Assembly (NCBI GenBank): GCA_963735465.1
Contig: CAVTLA010000001.1
Location: 4,588,001 to 4,652,000, forward strand
Length of the DNA: 64,000 nucleotides
Reading direction: 5' to 3'
Source of the DNA: DASZHJ01 sp963735465
GTDB taxonomy: Bacteria; Pseudomonadota; Alphaproteobacteria; ATCC43930; CGMCC-115725
A model generated the notes under the pieces. It saw nothing but the letters and a program-made list of their open reading frames with translations. It was not told the origin of the DNA and did no database searches. Numbering within the stretch: the first letter of the stretch is position 1; each line of letters begins with the position of its first letter. A program made the translations under genes and the position numbers. Below are positions 24,891 through 34,823 of the stretch, one piece after another.

Positions 24891-25854
24891 CGGCGATCTC
24901 CCGCCAGCGGTGACAGGCGACGGCGCGACCGCCGGGGATGGGCTCCAGGGCCGGAGGCACCACGGCGCAGGGTGGCGCCGCATGGGCGCAGCGCGAGGCG
25001 TAGCGGCATCCCGTCGCCGAAGGCGACGCCGCCGTCGGATCCGCCTCGTCGGCGCCGGCGATCTCCTGATCCAGGGTTCCCAGCAGCGTCCGCGTATAGG
25101 GGTGGCGCGGGGACGTAAAGATCTCCTCGGTCGGGCCCAGCTCCACCAGCTTGCCGAAATACATGACGCCGATGCGATGGCAGAGGTAGCGGGCGACGTG
25201 GAGGTCGTGGGTGATGAAGAGGATCGAGAGGGCGTTCGCCTCCTGCACGTCGCGCAGCAGGTTCAGGATCTGGGCGCGCACGGAGACGTCGAGCTTGGAG
25301 ACCGCCTCGTCCGCCACCAGCAGGCTCGGCGACAGGGTCAGTGCCCGTCCGATGGCGACGCGCTGAAGCTGGCCACCGGACAGCTCGTGGGGAAAGCGAT
25401 CGCCGAAGGCGGGTGACAACCCCACGCGGGTCAGGGCCGCCTCGACCGCGCGGGGGACCTCCGCGCGCGGGCAGATCCCATGCAGCCGCAACGGCATGGC
25501 CAGGGAGTCCGCCACGGTCTGGCGCGGGTTGAACGATGACAGCGGGTCCTGGAACACCATCTGCAGGTCGCGCCGAAACGGCCGCAGCGCGCGCTCGCTC
25601 AGCTTGGCGAGATCGGCGCCGCGAAAGTGGATGCGCCCCTCGCTCGGGCGATGGAGCCGCAGCAGCGCCTTGGCGAGGGTGGTCTTGCCGCTGCCGGATT
25701 CCCCCACCAGACCCAGCACCTCGCCGGCGCGGATATTGAGGCTGACGTCGTCGACGGCGCGGAAATGTCGCCCGTCGTCGTCCCCATGGCCGCGTCCGGG
25801 AAACGCCACCGAGAGATTCTCCAGCCGCACCAGGCTCTCCGTCGCGGCGGTCAT
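24883..25854 (-). CDS. Peptide-type ABC transporter ATP-binding protein (OppF/DppF)
   Basis: This 323-residue ATPase has Walker A GESGSGKTT at residues 51-59, Q-loop VFQDPLSSFNPR, signature LSGGQLQRVAIG, and Walker B followed by DEAVSKLDVSV (most homologues read DEPVSALDVSV). The C-terminal oligopeptide-transporter domain has the cysteine cluster CRYASRCAHAAPPC, which resembles the Fe-S-type extension known in Opp/Dpp ATPases. It is the partner of the ATPase encoded immediately upstream and overlaps it by 4 bp. Together with the two permeases it energises uptake of a peptide-like, nickel-like or opine-like substrate. Confidence 0.93.
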   Translation of the reverse strand: MTAATESLVRLENLSVAFPGRGHGDDDGRHFRAVDDVSLNIRAGEVLGLVGESGSGKTTLAKALLRLHRPSEGRIHFRGADLAKLSERALRPFRRDLQMVFQDPLSSFNPRQTVADSLAMPLRLHGICPRAEVPRAVEAALTRVGLSPAFGDRFPHELSGGQLQRVAIGRALTLSPSLLVADEAVSKLDVSVRAQILNLLRDVQEANALSILFITHDLHVARYLCHRIGVMYFGKLVELGPTEEIFTSPRHPYTRTLLGTLDQEIAGADEADPTAASPSATGCRYASRCAHAAPPCAVVPPALEPIPGGRAVACHRWREIADA

Positions 25855-26813
25855 GTCGCCTCCGCCAGGTAGCAGCGCGTCTGATGCGGCGGCGCGCCGA
25901 ACATCGGCGGCGCCACCTCGCGGCAGCGGTCCATGGCTAGGGCACAGCGCGGCGAGAACAGGCAGCCGGGTGGCGGCGATCCCAGGTTGGGAAGCTCGCC
26001 GGCGATCTCCTTGAGCCGCTTCGCCCGGCCCTTGAGGGCGATCGAGGTCGCGATCAGGCCTTGCGTATAGGGATGGCGGGGCGCCTCGAAGAGCTGACGC
26101 GTCGGGCCGACTTCGACGATCTCGCCGGCGTACATCACGGCGATGCGGTCGCAGAGCGCCGCGGCCACCGTCATGTCGTGGGTGATGAACAGGAACGCCG
26201 CCTTGAGCCGGCTCTGCAGGCGGCGGAACAATCCCAGGATCTGACGCTCGACGATGTTGTCGAGGTTGGTGGTGGGCTCGTCGGCGATGACGAGATCGGG
26301 CTCGAGCGCCAGCACCATGGCGATGAGGATGCGCTGGGCCATGCCGCCGCTGAGCTGATGCGGATAGAGGCGCAGCACGCGCTCCGGCCGCGGGATGCCC
26401 ACCGCCTGGAGCGCCGCCTCGGCCGCTGCCGCCCATTCCGCCTCGGCGCCGTGGCGCCGGCGGATCACCTCTCGCAGATGCCAGTCCACGCGCTTCGCCG
26501 GATTGAAGGCGCCCACGGGGTTCTGGAAGATCATGGCGAGGCTGCGGCCGCGCAACGCCTGGAAGGCGCGATCATCAAGGCTTTGCAGGTCGGTCTCCTT
26601 GTAGCGAAGCACGGCCGCACTCATGCGCGCGTTCCCCGGCAGCAGGCGCAGGATCGAGAGCCCGGTGATGGTCTTGCCGGAGCCGGATTCGCCGATTAGG
26701 CCCAGCATCTCGCCGGGCGCGATCGCAAGGTCGATGCCGCGCACGACCTCGAGGCTGCCGCCGTGGAGCGCGAACCGGGTGCGGAGATCGCGGATTTCCA
26801 GCACCGGCGTCAT
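25851..26813 (-). CDS. Peptide-type ABC transporter ATP-binding protein (OppD/DppD)
   Basis: This 320-residue ATPase carries Walker A GESGSGKT (41-48), signature LSGGMAQRILIA, Walker B LVIADEPTTNLD, and a C-terminal oligopeptide domain ending in CLFSPRCALAMDRC with paired cysteines. It overlaps the permease gene upstream and the second ATPase gene downstream by 4 bp each, the tight packing typical of opp/dpp operons. Compared with OppF, its D-loop region (TNLDN) is slightly unusual, but all ATP-binding residues are present. Confidence 0.93.
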   Translation of the reverse strand: MTPVLEIRDLRTRFALHGGSLEVVRGIDLAIAPGEMLGLIGESGSGKTITGLSILRLLPGNARMSAAVLRYKETDLQSLDDRAFQALRGRSLAMIFQNPVGAFNPAKRVDWHLREVIRRRHGAEAEWAAAAEAALQAVGIPRPERVLRLYPHQLSGGMAQRILIAMVLALEPDLVIADEPTTNLDNIVERQILGLFRRLQSRLKAAFLFITHDMTVAAALCDRIAVMYAGEIVEVGPTRQLFEAPRHPYTQGLIATSIALKGRAKRLKEIAGELPNLGSPPPGCLFSPRCALAMDRCREVAPPMFGAPPHQTRCYLAEAT

Positions 26814-27676
26814 TGCTGCGCCCGCTGACGGAGCCGGGGGTCCATGAGATCCCGGAGCCCGTCGCCGAAGAGATTCAATCCCAGGAGCGCGCAGGAGATC
26901 GCGACGCCGGTCATGGTCAGCACCCAGGGCGCGCGGGCGAAATACTCGCGCCCGTCCGCCATGATGACGCCGAGAGAGGGGGTCGGCGGCTGCACGCCCA
27001 CGCCGAGGAAGCTGAGACCGGCCTCGATGACGATGCCGAAGGCGATGCCGATGGTGGCCTGGACGATGAGGGGCGCGGCGATGTTCGGCAGGATCTCGCG
27101 GAGGAGGATGCGCCAGGTCGGCTCCGCCATCAGGCGCGCCGCCTGCACGAAGGGTTCCTCGCGCACCAGCAGGGTCATGTTGCGGGCGAGCCGGGCGAAG
27201 ATCGGAAAATAGGTGAGGGCGATCGCCAGCGACACGTTGGCGGTGCCGAAGCCCAGCACCACCATCAGGAACAGCGCCAGCACGAAGGAGGGGAACGCGA
27301 AGAGGAGATCGGCGATGCGCATGAGCACGGCGTCGGCGACGCCGCCCTTGTAGGCGGAGATCATGCCCAGCGCGCTCCCTACAGCGCCGGCGAGGGCGAT
27401 GCCGGCGGCGCTCACCACGAGGGAGACCCGGGCGCCGTAGAGCACGCGGGTGAAGACGTCGCGGCCGAAGGAATCGGTGCCGAAGAGATGCGTCCAGGAC
27501 GGCCCCGACAGGATGTCCATGAAATCGGCGTGGTCGGGTCCATAGGGCATCAGCGCCGCGCCGAGGGTGGCGGCGAGGATCACGAAGAGGGTGATGCCGG
27601 CGCCGAAGACCGCCGTGGCGTTGCCCAGGAAGGAGGCGAAGAGGCGGGCGTAGAGCTGGCGGCGGCGCGGGGTCAC
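26810..27676 (-). CDS. Peptide-type ABC transporter permease (OppC/DppC)
   Basis: The 288-residue inner-membrane permease has an N-terminal helix (AVFGAGITLFVILAATLGAALM) and a core of about five helices. The cytoplasmic EAA loop appears as EPTWRILLREILPNIAAPLIV. DppC-type features include the first loop GTDSFGRDVFTRVLYGARVSL. Translation starts at GTG 27676, which overlaps the upstream permease stop by 4 bp. It would pair with the OppB-like protein to form the channel. Confidence 0.93.
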   Translation of the reverse strand: MTPRRRQLYARLFASFLGNATAVFGAGITLFVILAATLGAALMPYGPDHADFMDILSGPSWTHLFGTDSFGRDVFTRVLYGARVSLVVSAAGIALAGAVGSALGMISAYKGGVADAVLMRIADLLFAFPSFVLALFLMVVLGFGTANVSLAIALTYFPIFARLARNMTLLVREEPFVQAARLMAEPTWRILLREILPNIAAPLIVQATIGIAFGIVIEAGLSFLGVGVQPPTPSLGVIMADGREYFARAPWVLTMTGVAISCALLGLNLFGDGLRDLMDPRLRQRAQQ

Positions 27677-28629
27677 GTCGACCTCCGGGGATCGAGGGCC
27701 ACGCAGATGAGATCGACGGCGACGTTGACCAGCAGCACGATGGTCAGGAACACGATGGTGCAGGCGAGCACCGTCGGATAGTCGCGGGCGAAGGCCGCGT
27801 CCACCATCAGGGAGCCCAGGCCCTGGATGCCGAAGATGCGCTCGATGACCACGACGCCGCCCAGGAGATAGCGGATCTGCAGCCCGATGATGGTGACGTA
27901 GGGAATGAGCGCGTTGCGGAAGATGTAGTGGCGGAAGACAAAGGGCGCGGAGAAGCCGAAGGAATTCGCGACGACGACGTATTCCCGGCTCGCGGTCTCC
28001 AGGAGGGAGGTGCGGAGCATGCGGGCGAAGACCGCGGCCATGGGGGCGGCGATCGCAAGCGCCGGCAGAAAGCCGCTGTAGAGCGCGCCGGCGGGAGAGT
28101 CCACGGGCGAGACAAAGCCGTAGGCCGGGAAGATCCGCCAGCCGAGCGCAAAGGCGAAGACCAGCATGTAGCTCAGCCAGAAATCCGGCATGGAGATGCC
28201 GAGGACGGCGACGGACGTGGCGATGGTGTCGGCCGCCTTGCCGCGGTTGAGCGCCGCGATGGTGCCCATGCTCAGCGAGATCGCCACCGCGATCAGCACG
28301 GCATAGAGCCCGACGAAGGCCGTGATCGGCAGTCGCGCGGCGATCAGCTCAGAGATCGGGATGCCGCCAGCGATGGTGAGGGAGAGGCCGAAGTCACCGC
28401 GGAGGATGCCGGAGAGCCAGGTCCAGAACTGCGCCCAGAAAGGCTCGTCGAGGTGATGCAGGTGGCGGAACGCCGCCACCGCCTCCGGCCGCGCATTCTC
28501 GCCGAGCACGGCGAGCGCGGGATCGCCGGGCGCCGCCTTCATCACGACATAGACGACGAATGCGCCGGCGAGAACCGTGAGGATCGCGCCGGTCAGCCGG
28601 CCGGCGATGTAGAGGAGGGAACGGGGCAC
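27673..28629 (-). CDS. Peptide-type ABC transporter permease (OppB/DppB)
   Basis: This 318-residue permease opens with the DppB-type first helix followed by APGDPALAVLGENARPE, and has the EAA motif near REYVVVANSFGFSAPFVFRHYIFRNALIPY. About six helices are visible. The start is GTG 28629. It is the first of the five overlapping genes oppB-C-D-F-SDR. The binding-protein gene lies 180 bp upstream on the same strand, separated by an inverted repeat that could trim expression of the permeases relative to the binding protein. Confidence 0.93.
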   Translation of the reverse strand: MPRSLLYIAGRLTGAILTVLAGAFVVYVVMKAAPGDPALAVLGENARPEAVAAFRHLHHLDEPFWAQFWTWLSGILRGDFGLSLTIAGGIPISELIAARLPITAFVGLYAVLIAVAISLSMGTIAALNRGKAADTIATSVAVLGISMPDFWLSYMLVFAFALGWRIFPAYGFVSPVDSPAGALYSGFLPALAIAAPMAAVFARMLRTSLLETASREYVVVANSFGFSAPFVFRHYIFRNALIPYVTIIGLQIRYLLGGVVVIERIFGIQGLGSLMVDAAFARDYPTVLACTIVFLTIVLLVNVAVDLICVALDPRRST

Positions 28630-28686
28630 TGCAAGATCCTCAGGATGCAGACTGTAGCTGCTCCGGATCCAACAACCCCTCTGCCG

Positions 28687-28767
28687 TCATGCCCGGCCTT
28701 GTGCCGGGCATCCACGTCTTGAAAGCGAGAATTCGTGGATGGCCGGGACAAGCCCGGCCATGACGTG
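28687..28767. repeat. Intergenic inverted repeat (family B)
   Basis: Two 32-nt arms at 28687-28718 and 28736-28767 pair with four mismatches; the left arm begins CGTCATGCCCGGCCTTGTGC. The spacer is 17 nt. This pattern, with CATGCCCGGC... and GGCCGGGACAAGCCCGGCC, matches a dispersed palindromic element I know from Bradyrhizobium and relatives. It lies between the binding-protein gene and oppB and could form a stable mRNA hairpin. Confidence 0.8.
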
Positions 28768-28812
28768 GTGGGTAGTTGCTATACCAATTCAACGTCATCC
28801 AATAAGACAGCC

Positions 28813-30385
28813 TCACCCCATCTTGATGTTGGCGAACTGGTCGCCGAAGTTCGAATAGGGCAGCTGGATGAAACCAGATACCTGGGTCGTCATCAGATTG
28901 TGGATGTTGGAGCAGAAGCAGGGCAGTACCGCCGCTTCCTCGATGGCGATGTCCTCGGCCTGCTTGTAGATGGCGCCGCGCTTGGCGAGATCGAGCTCGA
29001 TGCGCCCCTGCTCGCAGAGCTCGTCGAGCTTGGTATTGCTGTAGCCGTAGAAATTGCGCCAGCCTTTGGTGCTGAGGATCTCGCCGATATATTCATCGGG
29101 ATCCACGGGCCCGAGCCAGCCCCAGACACTGGCCTGGAAGTCGCCGGATTTCTGCCGGGCGAAGACGGTGTTGGGCTCGTTGACCTCCACCGTGAACTTG
29201 GTGCCCAGCGTCTGGTTCACCTGCAAGGCAAAGACCTCGACGATGCGCTTCCACCAGCTCGAGCCCCAGGTAAGGACTGGGATCTCGCCGGTTCCGCTGG
29301 CGTATTTCGACTTCGCCAGCTCCGCCTTGGCGCGCTCGGCGTTGAAGAGGGCGGTCTCCCGGGCCTTGGTCTCATAGGCATAGGCGAGGGAAGGCGGGAT
29401 CAGCCCGTGGGACGGCACGCCCTCGCCGAACAGCACCACCTTCACCATGGCGTTGCGGTCGAAGGCCATGGAGACGGCGCGGCGGAAATGCACATCGTCG
29501 AAGGGCGGCTTCCGGTGATTGACCGAGATGAAGCGGCAGTTCATGCCCGGCTGCTTCAGGATCTTGATGCTCTTGTCCTGCTCCAGGCTCGGCACGTCGG
29601 CGAAGGGCGCGGTGCTCGTGAGATCGATCTGGCCGCCCTTGAGGGCGGTGACGCCGGAGGAATTCCTCGGCGATGAGGGGGATCTCCACGGTGCCGACGC
29701 TGGGCTGGCCCTTGATGAAGTATCCGTCATGGGCGACGAGGGTCACGCTCTCGTTCGCCTTCCACCCCTTCACCTTATAGGCGCCGGTGCCGACCGGCGC
29801 CCGGCCGAAAGCGTCGTCCCCCATGGCTTGGACTACCTTGCGGGGAACGATCTGGGTGCCGGTGCGCGCGTTGGTCAGGAAGGCCAGCAGCGGCGCGAAG
29901 GCCTGCTTGGTGACGATCTCGACGGTATAGGGGTCGACGATCCTGACCTCCTGCACCTCCGACACCTTGTTCTTGTTCGGCGAGGCGTATTTCTCGTCCT
30001 GCAGCCGCTCGATGGTGAACCTCACGTCGTCGGCGGTCATCTCGCTGCCGTCGTGGAATTTCACGCCCTTGCGCAGCTTGAAGCCGATGGTGGTGCTGTC
30101 CTTGACCGCGAAGGACTCCGCGAGGTCCGGCACCACCTCCATCTTCTGATTGAATTTCAACAAACCGTTGAAGAGAGCCCAGATTACATAGGATTCCGGT
30201 ATGAGGGAGCTCTTGCCCGGGTCGAGCGTGTTGATGACGTTGTAGCCGGCGATGCCGGCGCGCAGCGTGTCGGCGGCGGCGCGAGCCGGCGCGATGAAGC
30301 CCGGCAAGGCGCTGGTGGCGGCGATGGCGGCTCCGGCACCCAGCACCGTGCGGCGGCGAATTCCCTTGGGCCCATTGGTCGGCAT
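28813..30385 (-). pseudogene. Peptide-type ABC transporter substrate-binding protein, frameshifted
   Basis: Two frames together give a complete SBP family 5 protein of about 520 residues. The N-terminal part (start ATG 30385, ribosome site GGGGAGAGG) has a twin-arginine-like signal IRRRTVLGAGAAIAATSALPGF and ends in sense at VEIPLIAEE. The C-terminal part resumes in another frame at SSGVTALKGGQIDLTS and runs to 28813. The shift is at about 29661-29664, where one extra base within GAATTC explains it. Binding proteins of this family deliver peptides or similar solutes to the permeases encoded downstream. Either the gene is broken, leaving the transporter without its own binding protein, or this is a sequencing error. 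Confidence 0.85.
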
Positions 30386-30513
30386 GATCCCTCTCCCCTG
30401 CTTGTCCCCGCCTGACAGTCGATAACGGACCGGCCATGCCGTCAAATGCAAACCGATGCCGAAGCTATACCGCCATGTAATACCTGTTTCCGCGCCCTTC
30501 TATGGCAAGCTTC

Positions 30514-31416
30514 TCACTGTCGCACGTCGCGCAGCAGCTCGTTGCGGCGACGGCGCAGGACGGAAAGGAATGCGCGGGCAACGCGCGACAGCGGGCGATG
30601 GGTGGGATAGAGCACGCCGAGGCGCATCTTGATCGCGGGGCGGAACGGCACCGCGACGACGCCGCGCGAGGCATAGTCGGCGGCGGTGAAGGGATCGACG
30701 ATGGCGAGCCCGACGCCGCGCTGCACCAGCTCGCAGATGGTGGCGTTCACCTGCGCCTCGGCGACGAGGCGGCGCGCGACGCCGGCACGCTCGAAGACCT
30801 GGTCGATCAGATGCCGGCCGACATAGTCGCGCAGCAGCGAGATGAAAGGCGCGCCTTCGAGATCGGCGGGCCGCGCCACGGATGCCGACGCCAGCGGATG
30901 CCCCTCGGGCACCACCAGGCATTCGGACGCGCTGCAGAACACCTCGCTCTCGACGCCGGTCAGGCGAAAGGGAAACTCGGCGATGCCGAGATCGACGCCC
31001 TGGGCCGCCACGGTCTCCTCGACACGGGCGGAGAGGTTGACCTCTGTCGTGATCAGCACCTTCGGATGCGCCTTGTGGAATTCCTGGATCACGCCGGGAA
31101 GGAATCCGAGGCCGATCGCCGGCAGCGCGGATACGTGCAGGCGCCCGGCCTGAGCCGAGCCGATGCTGGCAGCGACCTCGCGGATCTTGTCGACGGAGAC
31201 GAAGGTGCGCTCGACTTGATCGTGCAGCATCTGCGCCTCGACCGTGGGCGCAAGGCGGCCCTTGCTGCGATCGAAGAGCGTGAGCTTCAGCTCCTTCTCC
31301 AGGCGGCCGATCAACCGGCTCACCGCCGGCTGCGACACGCCCAGCAGCACCGCGGCGCCGCTGATGGTGCCGGCCAGCATGGTCGCGCGGAATGCCTCGA
31401 GCTGCCTGATGAACAT
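30514..31416 (-). CDS. LysR-family transcriptional regulator
   Basis: This 300-residue regulator has the N-terminal winged helix (residues 1-60: LEAFRATMLAGTISGAAVLLGVSQPAVSRLIGRLE) and a two-lobed effector domain. It lies between the peptide-type binding-protein gene (same strand, downstream) and the GlpD-like gene (divergent, 70 bp away). It could regulate either. LysR proteins usually control the divergent neighbour, which favours the dehydrogenase. No clear T-N11-A operator was identified. Confidence 0.92.
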   Translation of the reverse strand: MFIRQLEAFRATMLAGTISGAAVLLGVSQPAVSRLIGRLEKELKLTLFDRSKGRLAPTVEAQMLHDQVERTFVSVDKIREVAASIGSAQAGRLHVSALPAIGLGFLPGVIQEFHKAHPKVLITTEVNLSARVEETVAAQGVDLGIAEFPFRLTGVESEVFCSASECLVVPEGHPLASASVARPADLEGAPFISLLRDYVGRHLIDQVFERAGVARRLVAEAQVNATICELVQRGVGLAIVDPFTAADYASRGVVAVPFRPAIKMRLGVLYPTHRPLSRVARAFLSVLRRRRNELLRDVRQ

Positions 31417-31486
31417 GCCGTCCCCCGCTCTTTCTATATATCGGCGCGGGCGTGATGGGCAGGGCCTCTCATGAACGGGTGATCAG

Positions 31487-33067
31487 ATGCGCCAACCACT
31501 CTCCACACTGGACGGCAAGTCCTTCGCGGTCGCCGTTGTCGGCGCCGGCGTCAACGGCGCCAGCGCCGCTCAGCACCTGGCGGCTGCGGGCCACGATGTG
31601 CTGCTGGTGGACAAGGGCGATTTCGGCGCCGGCTCCTCCAGCCGGTCGAGCCGTCTCCTCCACTGCGGCCTGCGTTATCTGGCGCCGGGCGAATCGATGT
31701 GGGATTTCGTGCGCCGGCCGAAGACGCTGGGCATCGCGCTCCGCATGGCGCGCCAGGCGATGGAAAGCCGCGCCCAGATGATCGAGACCGCGCCGGAGCG
31801 GACGGCGAAGGCCAAGTTCCTCTTCCCCATCTATGCCGGCGGCGCCTATGCGTCCTGGCAGGTGTCGCTGGCCTTCCGGCTGCTGGAGCGGCTGGGTCCG
31901 AAATCGGTGCCGCTCGGCTACAAGCGCTTCGCGCCGGCGGAGATCTCCGGCATTCCCCTGGCGCGCTGGCTGCGCGAGCCGGAGAAGCTCAAGGGTCTCG
32001 CCATGTTCGACGAATACCGCTTCGACTGGCCCGAACGCATCTGCATGGATGCGGTCCTGGATGCCGAGCGTCTGGGCGCGGTGGCGCGGAACTATACCGC
32101 CGTCACCTCGATGACGCGGGCGGGCGAGGGCTGGAAGCTCAGCCTCTCGGATCAGCTGCAGCCGGGATCGACCGTCACCGTCGGCGCCAAGATCGTGCTG
32201 AACATGGCCGGCATCTGGATTGACCGGGTGAATGCCTCGGCCGGATCGACGGGGCGCCGGCACATCACTGGCACCAAGGGCGCCCACATCATGGTGCGCC
32301 TGCCGCCGGAGTGCCGGGACTACGGCATCGCCACCATCAACCGGATCGACGAGCCCTTCTACTGCTTCCCCTGGCGCGGCATGCATTTCTTCGGTCCCAC
32401 CGAGACCGTCTACGAGGGCGATCCCGACAATGTCAGCGTCACCGATGACGAGATCGACTGGCTGATCGACGAGACCAATCACATGCTGCCGGCGCTGAAT
32501 CTCCGGCGCGAGCATGTGATCTTCACCTGGGCTGGCGTTCGCCCGCTGGGCGCCGATCCCGACTTTCCCAAGGGCGTCCGCTCTCGCGAGGTGCATGATC
32601 TCGCCACCGAGGGACTTCCCGGCGTCTACGCCATGACCGCCGGCCCGATCATGACCCACCGCTCCGCCGGCCCGGAGATGGCGGCGCTGCTGGCGTCCAA
32701 GCTGAAACCGTCCCGCGCGCCGCAGCAGCCGTCCTACGCCGCCTCGAAATTCCCCGAGAACCAGAACTCGCCACCGCTCCTCGACGACGACACCTCGATC
32801 AAGCTCTCCGATCTCGAGTTCGCGGCGCACAGCCAGCACGCGACCAGCCTGATCGATTTGCTGTTCCGCCGCGTCGGCGCCGGCTGGACCGCGACCATGG
32901 GCTATGACGCCGCGGAAAAGGCCGCGCAGACCGTGGCATCCACCATGGGCTGGGATCCCGCGCGCACGGCGGAGGAAATCCGCAGCTACCGTGCTTATCT
33001 CGTGCGGCTCTACCGCCTGCAGCCTGGTCGAGACGCGCCCCCGGTGCAGCCCGCTCGCGGGCCTTGA
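31487..33067 (+). CDS. FAD-dependent glycerol-3-phosphate dehydrogenase-like protein
   Basis: The 526-residue flavoprotein has an N-terminal FAD-binding motif VVGAGVNGASAAQHLAAAGHDVLLVDKGDFGAGSSSRSSRLLHCGLRYL, which is diagnostic for the DAO/GlpD family, including the SSRSSRLLHGG-like loop. The centre has the GlpD-type segment around FCFPWRGMHFFGPTETVYEGDP, and the C-terminal 130 residues form a GlpD-type helical domain. GlpD oxidises sn-glycerol 3-phosphate to dihydroxyacetone phosphate at the membrane, passing electrons to quinone. No glycerol transporter or kinase is nearby, so another 3-phospho or hydroxy substrate is possible. Confidence 0.82.
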   Translation: MRQPLSTLDGKSFAVAVVGAGVNGASAAQHLAAAGHDVLLVDKGDFGAGSSSRSSRLLHCGLRYLAPGESMWDFVRRPKTLGIALRMARQAMESRAQMIETAPERTAKAKFLFPIYAGGAYASWQVSLAFRLLERLGPKSVPLGYKRFAPAEISGIPLARWLREPEKLKGLAMFDEYRFDWPERICMDAVLDAERLGAVARNYTAVTSMTRAGEGWKLSLSDQLQPGSTVTVGAKIVLNMAGIWIDRVNASAGSTGRRHITGTKGAHIMVRLPPECRDYGIATINRIDEPFYCFPWRGMHFFGPTETVYEGDPDNVSVTDDEIDWLIDETNHMLPALNLRREHVIFTWAGVRPLGADPDFPKGVRSREVHDLATEGLPGVYAMTAGPIMTHRSAGPEMAALLASKLKPSRAPQQPSYAASKFPENQNSPPLLDDDTSIKLSDLEFAAHSQHATSLIDLLFRRVGAGWTATMGYDAAEKAAQTVASTMGWDPARTAEEIRSYRAYLVRLYRLQPGRDAPPVQPARGP

Positions 33068-33171
33068 TCGTGGCGTCCGGTTCGGCGACTCTCCCGGCAC
33101 CCGCATCGGCTCCCGCCGAGAAAAAACAGCGCGGGGCAGGGAGAATGAGATTCCCGTGACCGCACTTGCCC

Positions 33172-33651
33172 ATGGATGACGCCGTCCTCGTCCGCGCGCT
33201 TCATATTCTGGCGGTCGTGCTGTGGATCGGCGGCGTCGCCATGGTGACGACCGTCGTGCTGCCGGCGGCACGCCGGCTCCCTGGCGCCGAAGAACGCCTC
33301 GCCTTCTTCGAGGCGATCGAGCGGCGCTTCGCCTGGCAGGCCCGTATCACCACCCTCATCGCCGGCGCCAGCGGCTTCTACATGGTGGCGCGGATGGACC
33401 TGTGGCTGGGCTTCCTCTCTCTCGACTACTGGTGGCTCGACGCCATGGTCGCGGTCTGGCTGCTGTTCACCATCGTGCTCTTCGTCGCCGAGCCGCTGTT
33501 TCTCGACCGGTGGCTGCGCGAGCGCGCGCTGCGCGCGCCCGAAGCGACCTTCGCCCTGGTCCAGCGGTTCCACTGGGTCCTGCTGATCCTCAGCGTCATC
33601 ACCATCTTCGGCGCCGTTGCCGGCAGCCACGACCTGTCGTTCTTCGACTGA
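33172..33651 (+). CDS. Four-helix integral membrane protein, CopD-like
   Basis: This 159-residue protein has four hydrophobic segments: ALHILAVVLWIGGVAMVTTVVLP, ITTLIAGASGFYMVAR, DAMVAVWLLFTIVLFVAE, and FHWVLLILSVITIFGAVAGS. The histidine in LHILAVVLWIGG is like the first helix of CopD and related proteins that can bind haem or copper. Start ATG 33172 is preferred over TTG 33166. The MFS gene starts 2 bp after the stop, so the two are probably translated together. No function is proven. Confidence 0.7.
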   Translation: MDDAVLVRALHILAVVLWIGGVAMVTTVVLPAARRLPGAEERLAFFEAIERRFAWQARITTLIAGASGFYMVARMDLWLGFLSLDYWWLDAMVAVWLLFTIVLFVAEPLFLDRWLRERALRAPEATFALVQRFHWVLLILSVITIFGAVAGSHDLSFFD

Positions 33652-33653
33652 GC

Positions 33654-34823
33654 GTGTCGGAACAGCCGCGCTCCTTCTTCCGCCTGTTCCTGCTCTGGCT
33701 GGCGGGCAACGATCTCCGCATCACCCTGCTGGCGCTGCCGCCGGTGCTGCCGTTCGTCCACCGAGACCTCGCCCTCAACGAGACCGCGATCGGCGCGCTG
33801 GCGGCGCTGCCGGTGCTTCTGCTGGGAATCGTGGCTATCCCCGGCTCGCTGCTGATTGCCCGCATCGGCCCGCGGCGCGCGCTGATCGCCGGCCTCGTGC
33901 TGATCGCCGCGTCCTCGGCGCTGCGTGGCCTCGGGCCGTCGATCCCAATGCTTTTCGCGATGACCTTCCTGATGGGCGTCGGCATCTCCGTGATCCAGCC
34001 GGCGCTGCCGTCGATGGTCAGCCAGTGGTTCCCCGCTGCCCCGGCCCAGGCGACGGCGGTCTATGCCAACGGTCTTCTGATTGGGGAGACCGTTGCCGCC
34101 GGCTTCACCCTCTCCCTGGTCTTGCCGCTCGTAGGGGGCAGCTGGCCCCTGAGTTTCGTCATCTGGGCGGTGCCGGTGGCACTCACCGCGGCGCTCATCG
34201 CCGGGTTCACCCCGAATGTTGCCCGCGCGCCCGGCCATGGCCCGGTGCGCTGGTGGCCGGATTGGAAAGATCCGCGCATGTGGCGGATCGGCCTCATGCA
34301 GAGCGGCTGCGGCACGATCTACTTCGGCGCCAACGCCTTCATCCCCGATTATCTCCACGCCATTGGCCAGCCCGATCTCGTGGGCGCGTGTCTGGGCGCC
34401 CTCAATGCCGGTCAGCTCCCGGCGTCCTTCCTCATCCTGCTCTTCGCCGGTCGTCTCGCCGGCCGGAGGAAGCCGGTGGTGGCGGTCGGTCTTCTTGCCT
34501 TCGTCGGAATCGCCTGTCTCCTGTCCGGCGTGCCCTGGGTGATGATCACCGGCGCGGCGCTCGACGGTTTTGCCGCCGGCTTCATCCTGATCCTGACCCT
34601 GGCATTGCCGCCGCTATTGGCGGCGCCCGACGACGTCCATCGTCTCTCCGCCGGGTCCTACACCATCGGCTACGCCGGCTCGTTCCTGCTGCCATTGCTG
34701 GGCGGCGTCGTGGTGGATGCGACGGGCTTCATCGCGACCGCATTCCTGCCGGTGGCGGCGGGCGGCATCCTGGTCCTGCTGATCGCCGCGACGATGCCGC
34801 TGCGGCCGGCGGTCCCGGGCTGA
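33654..34823 (+). CDS. MFS transporter, CynX/NimT-like
   Basis: The 389-residue protein has 12 predicted helices and resembles the cyanate/nitroimidazole (CynX/NimT) branch of the major facilitator superfamily, with ALNETAIGALAALPVLLLGIVAIPGSLLIARIGPRRAL in the first third. The start is GTG 33654, just after the stop of the membrane gene. An open frame continues upstream to 33222 but only as a shadow of that gene. The transported compound is unknown. The following 381 bp hold no gene. Confidence 0.85.
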   Translation: MSEQPRSFFRLFLLWLAGNDLRITLLALPPVLPFVHRDLALNETAIGALAALPVLLLGIVAIPGSLLIARIGPRRALIAGLVLIAASSALRGLGPSIPMLFAMTFLMGVGISVIQPALPSMVSQWFPAAPAQATAVYANGLLIGETVAAGFTLSLVLPLVGGSWPLSFVIWAVPVALTAALIAGFTPNVARAPGHGPVRWWPDWKDPRMWRIGLMQSGCGTIYFGANAFIPDYLHAIGQPDLVGACLGALNAGQLPASFLILLFAGRLAGRRKPVVAVGLLAFVGIACLLSGVPWVMITGAALDGFAAGFILILTLALPPLLAAPDDVHRLSAGSYTIGYAGSFLLPLLGGVVVDATGFIATAFLPVAAGGILVLLIAATMPLRPAVPG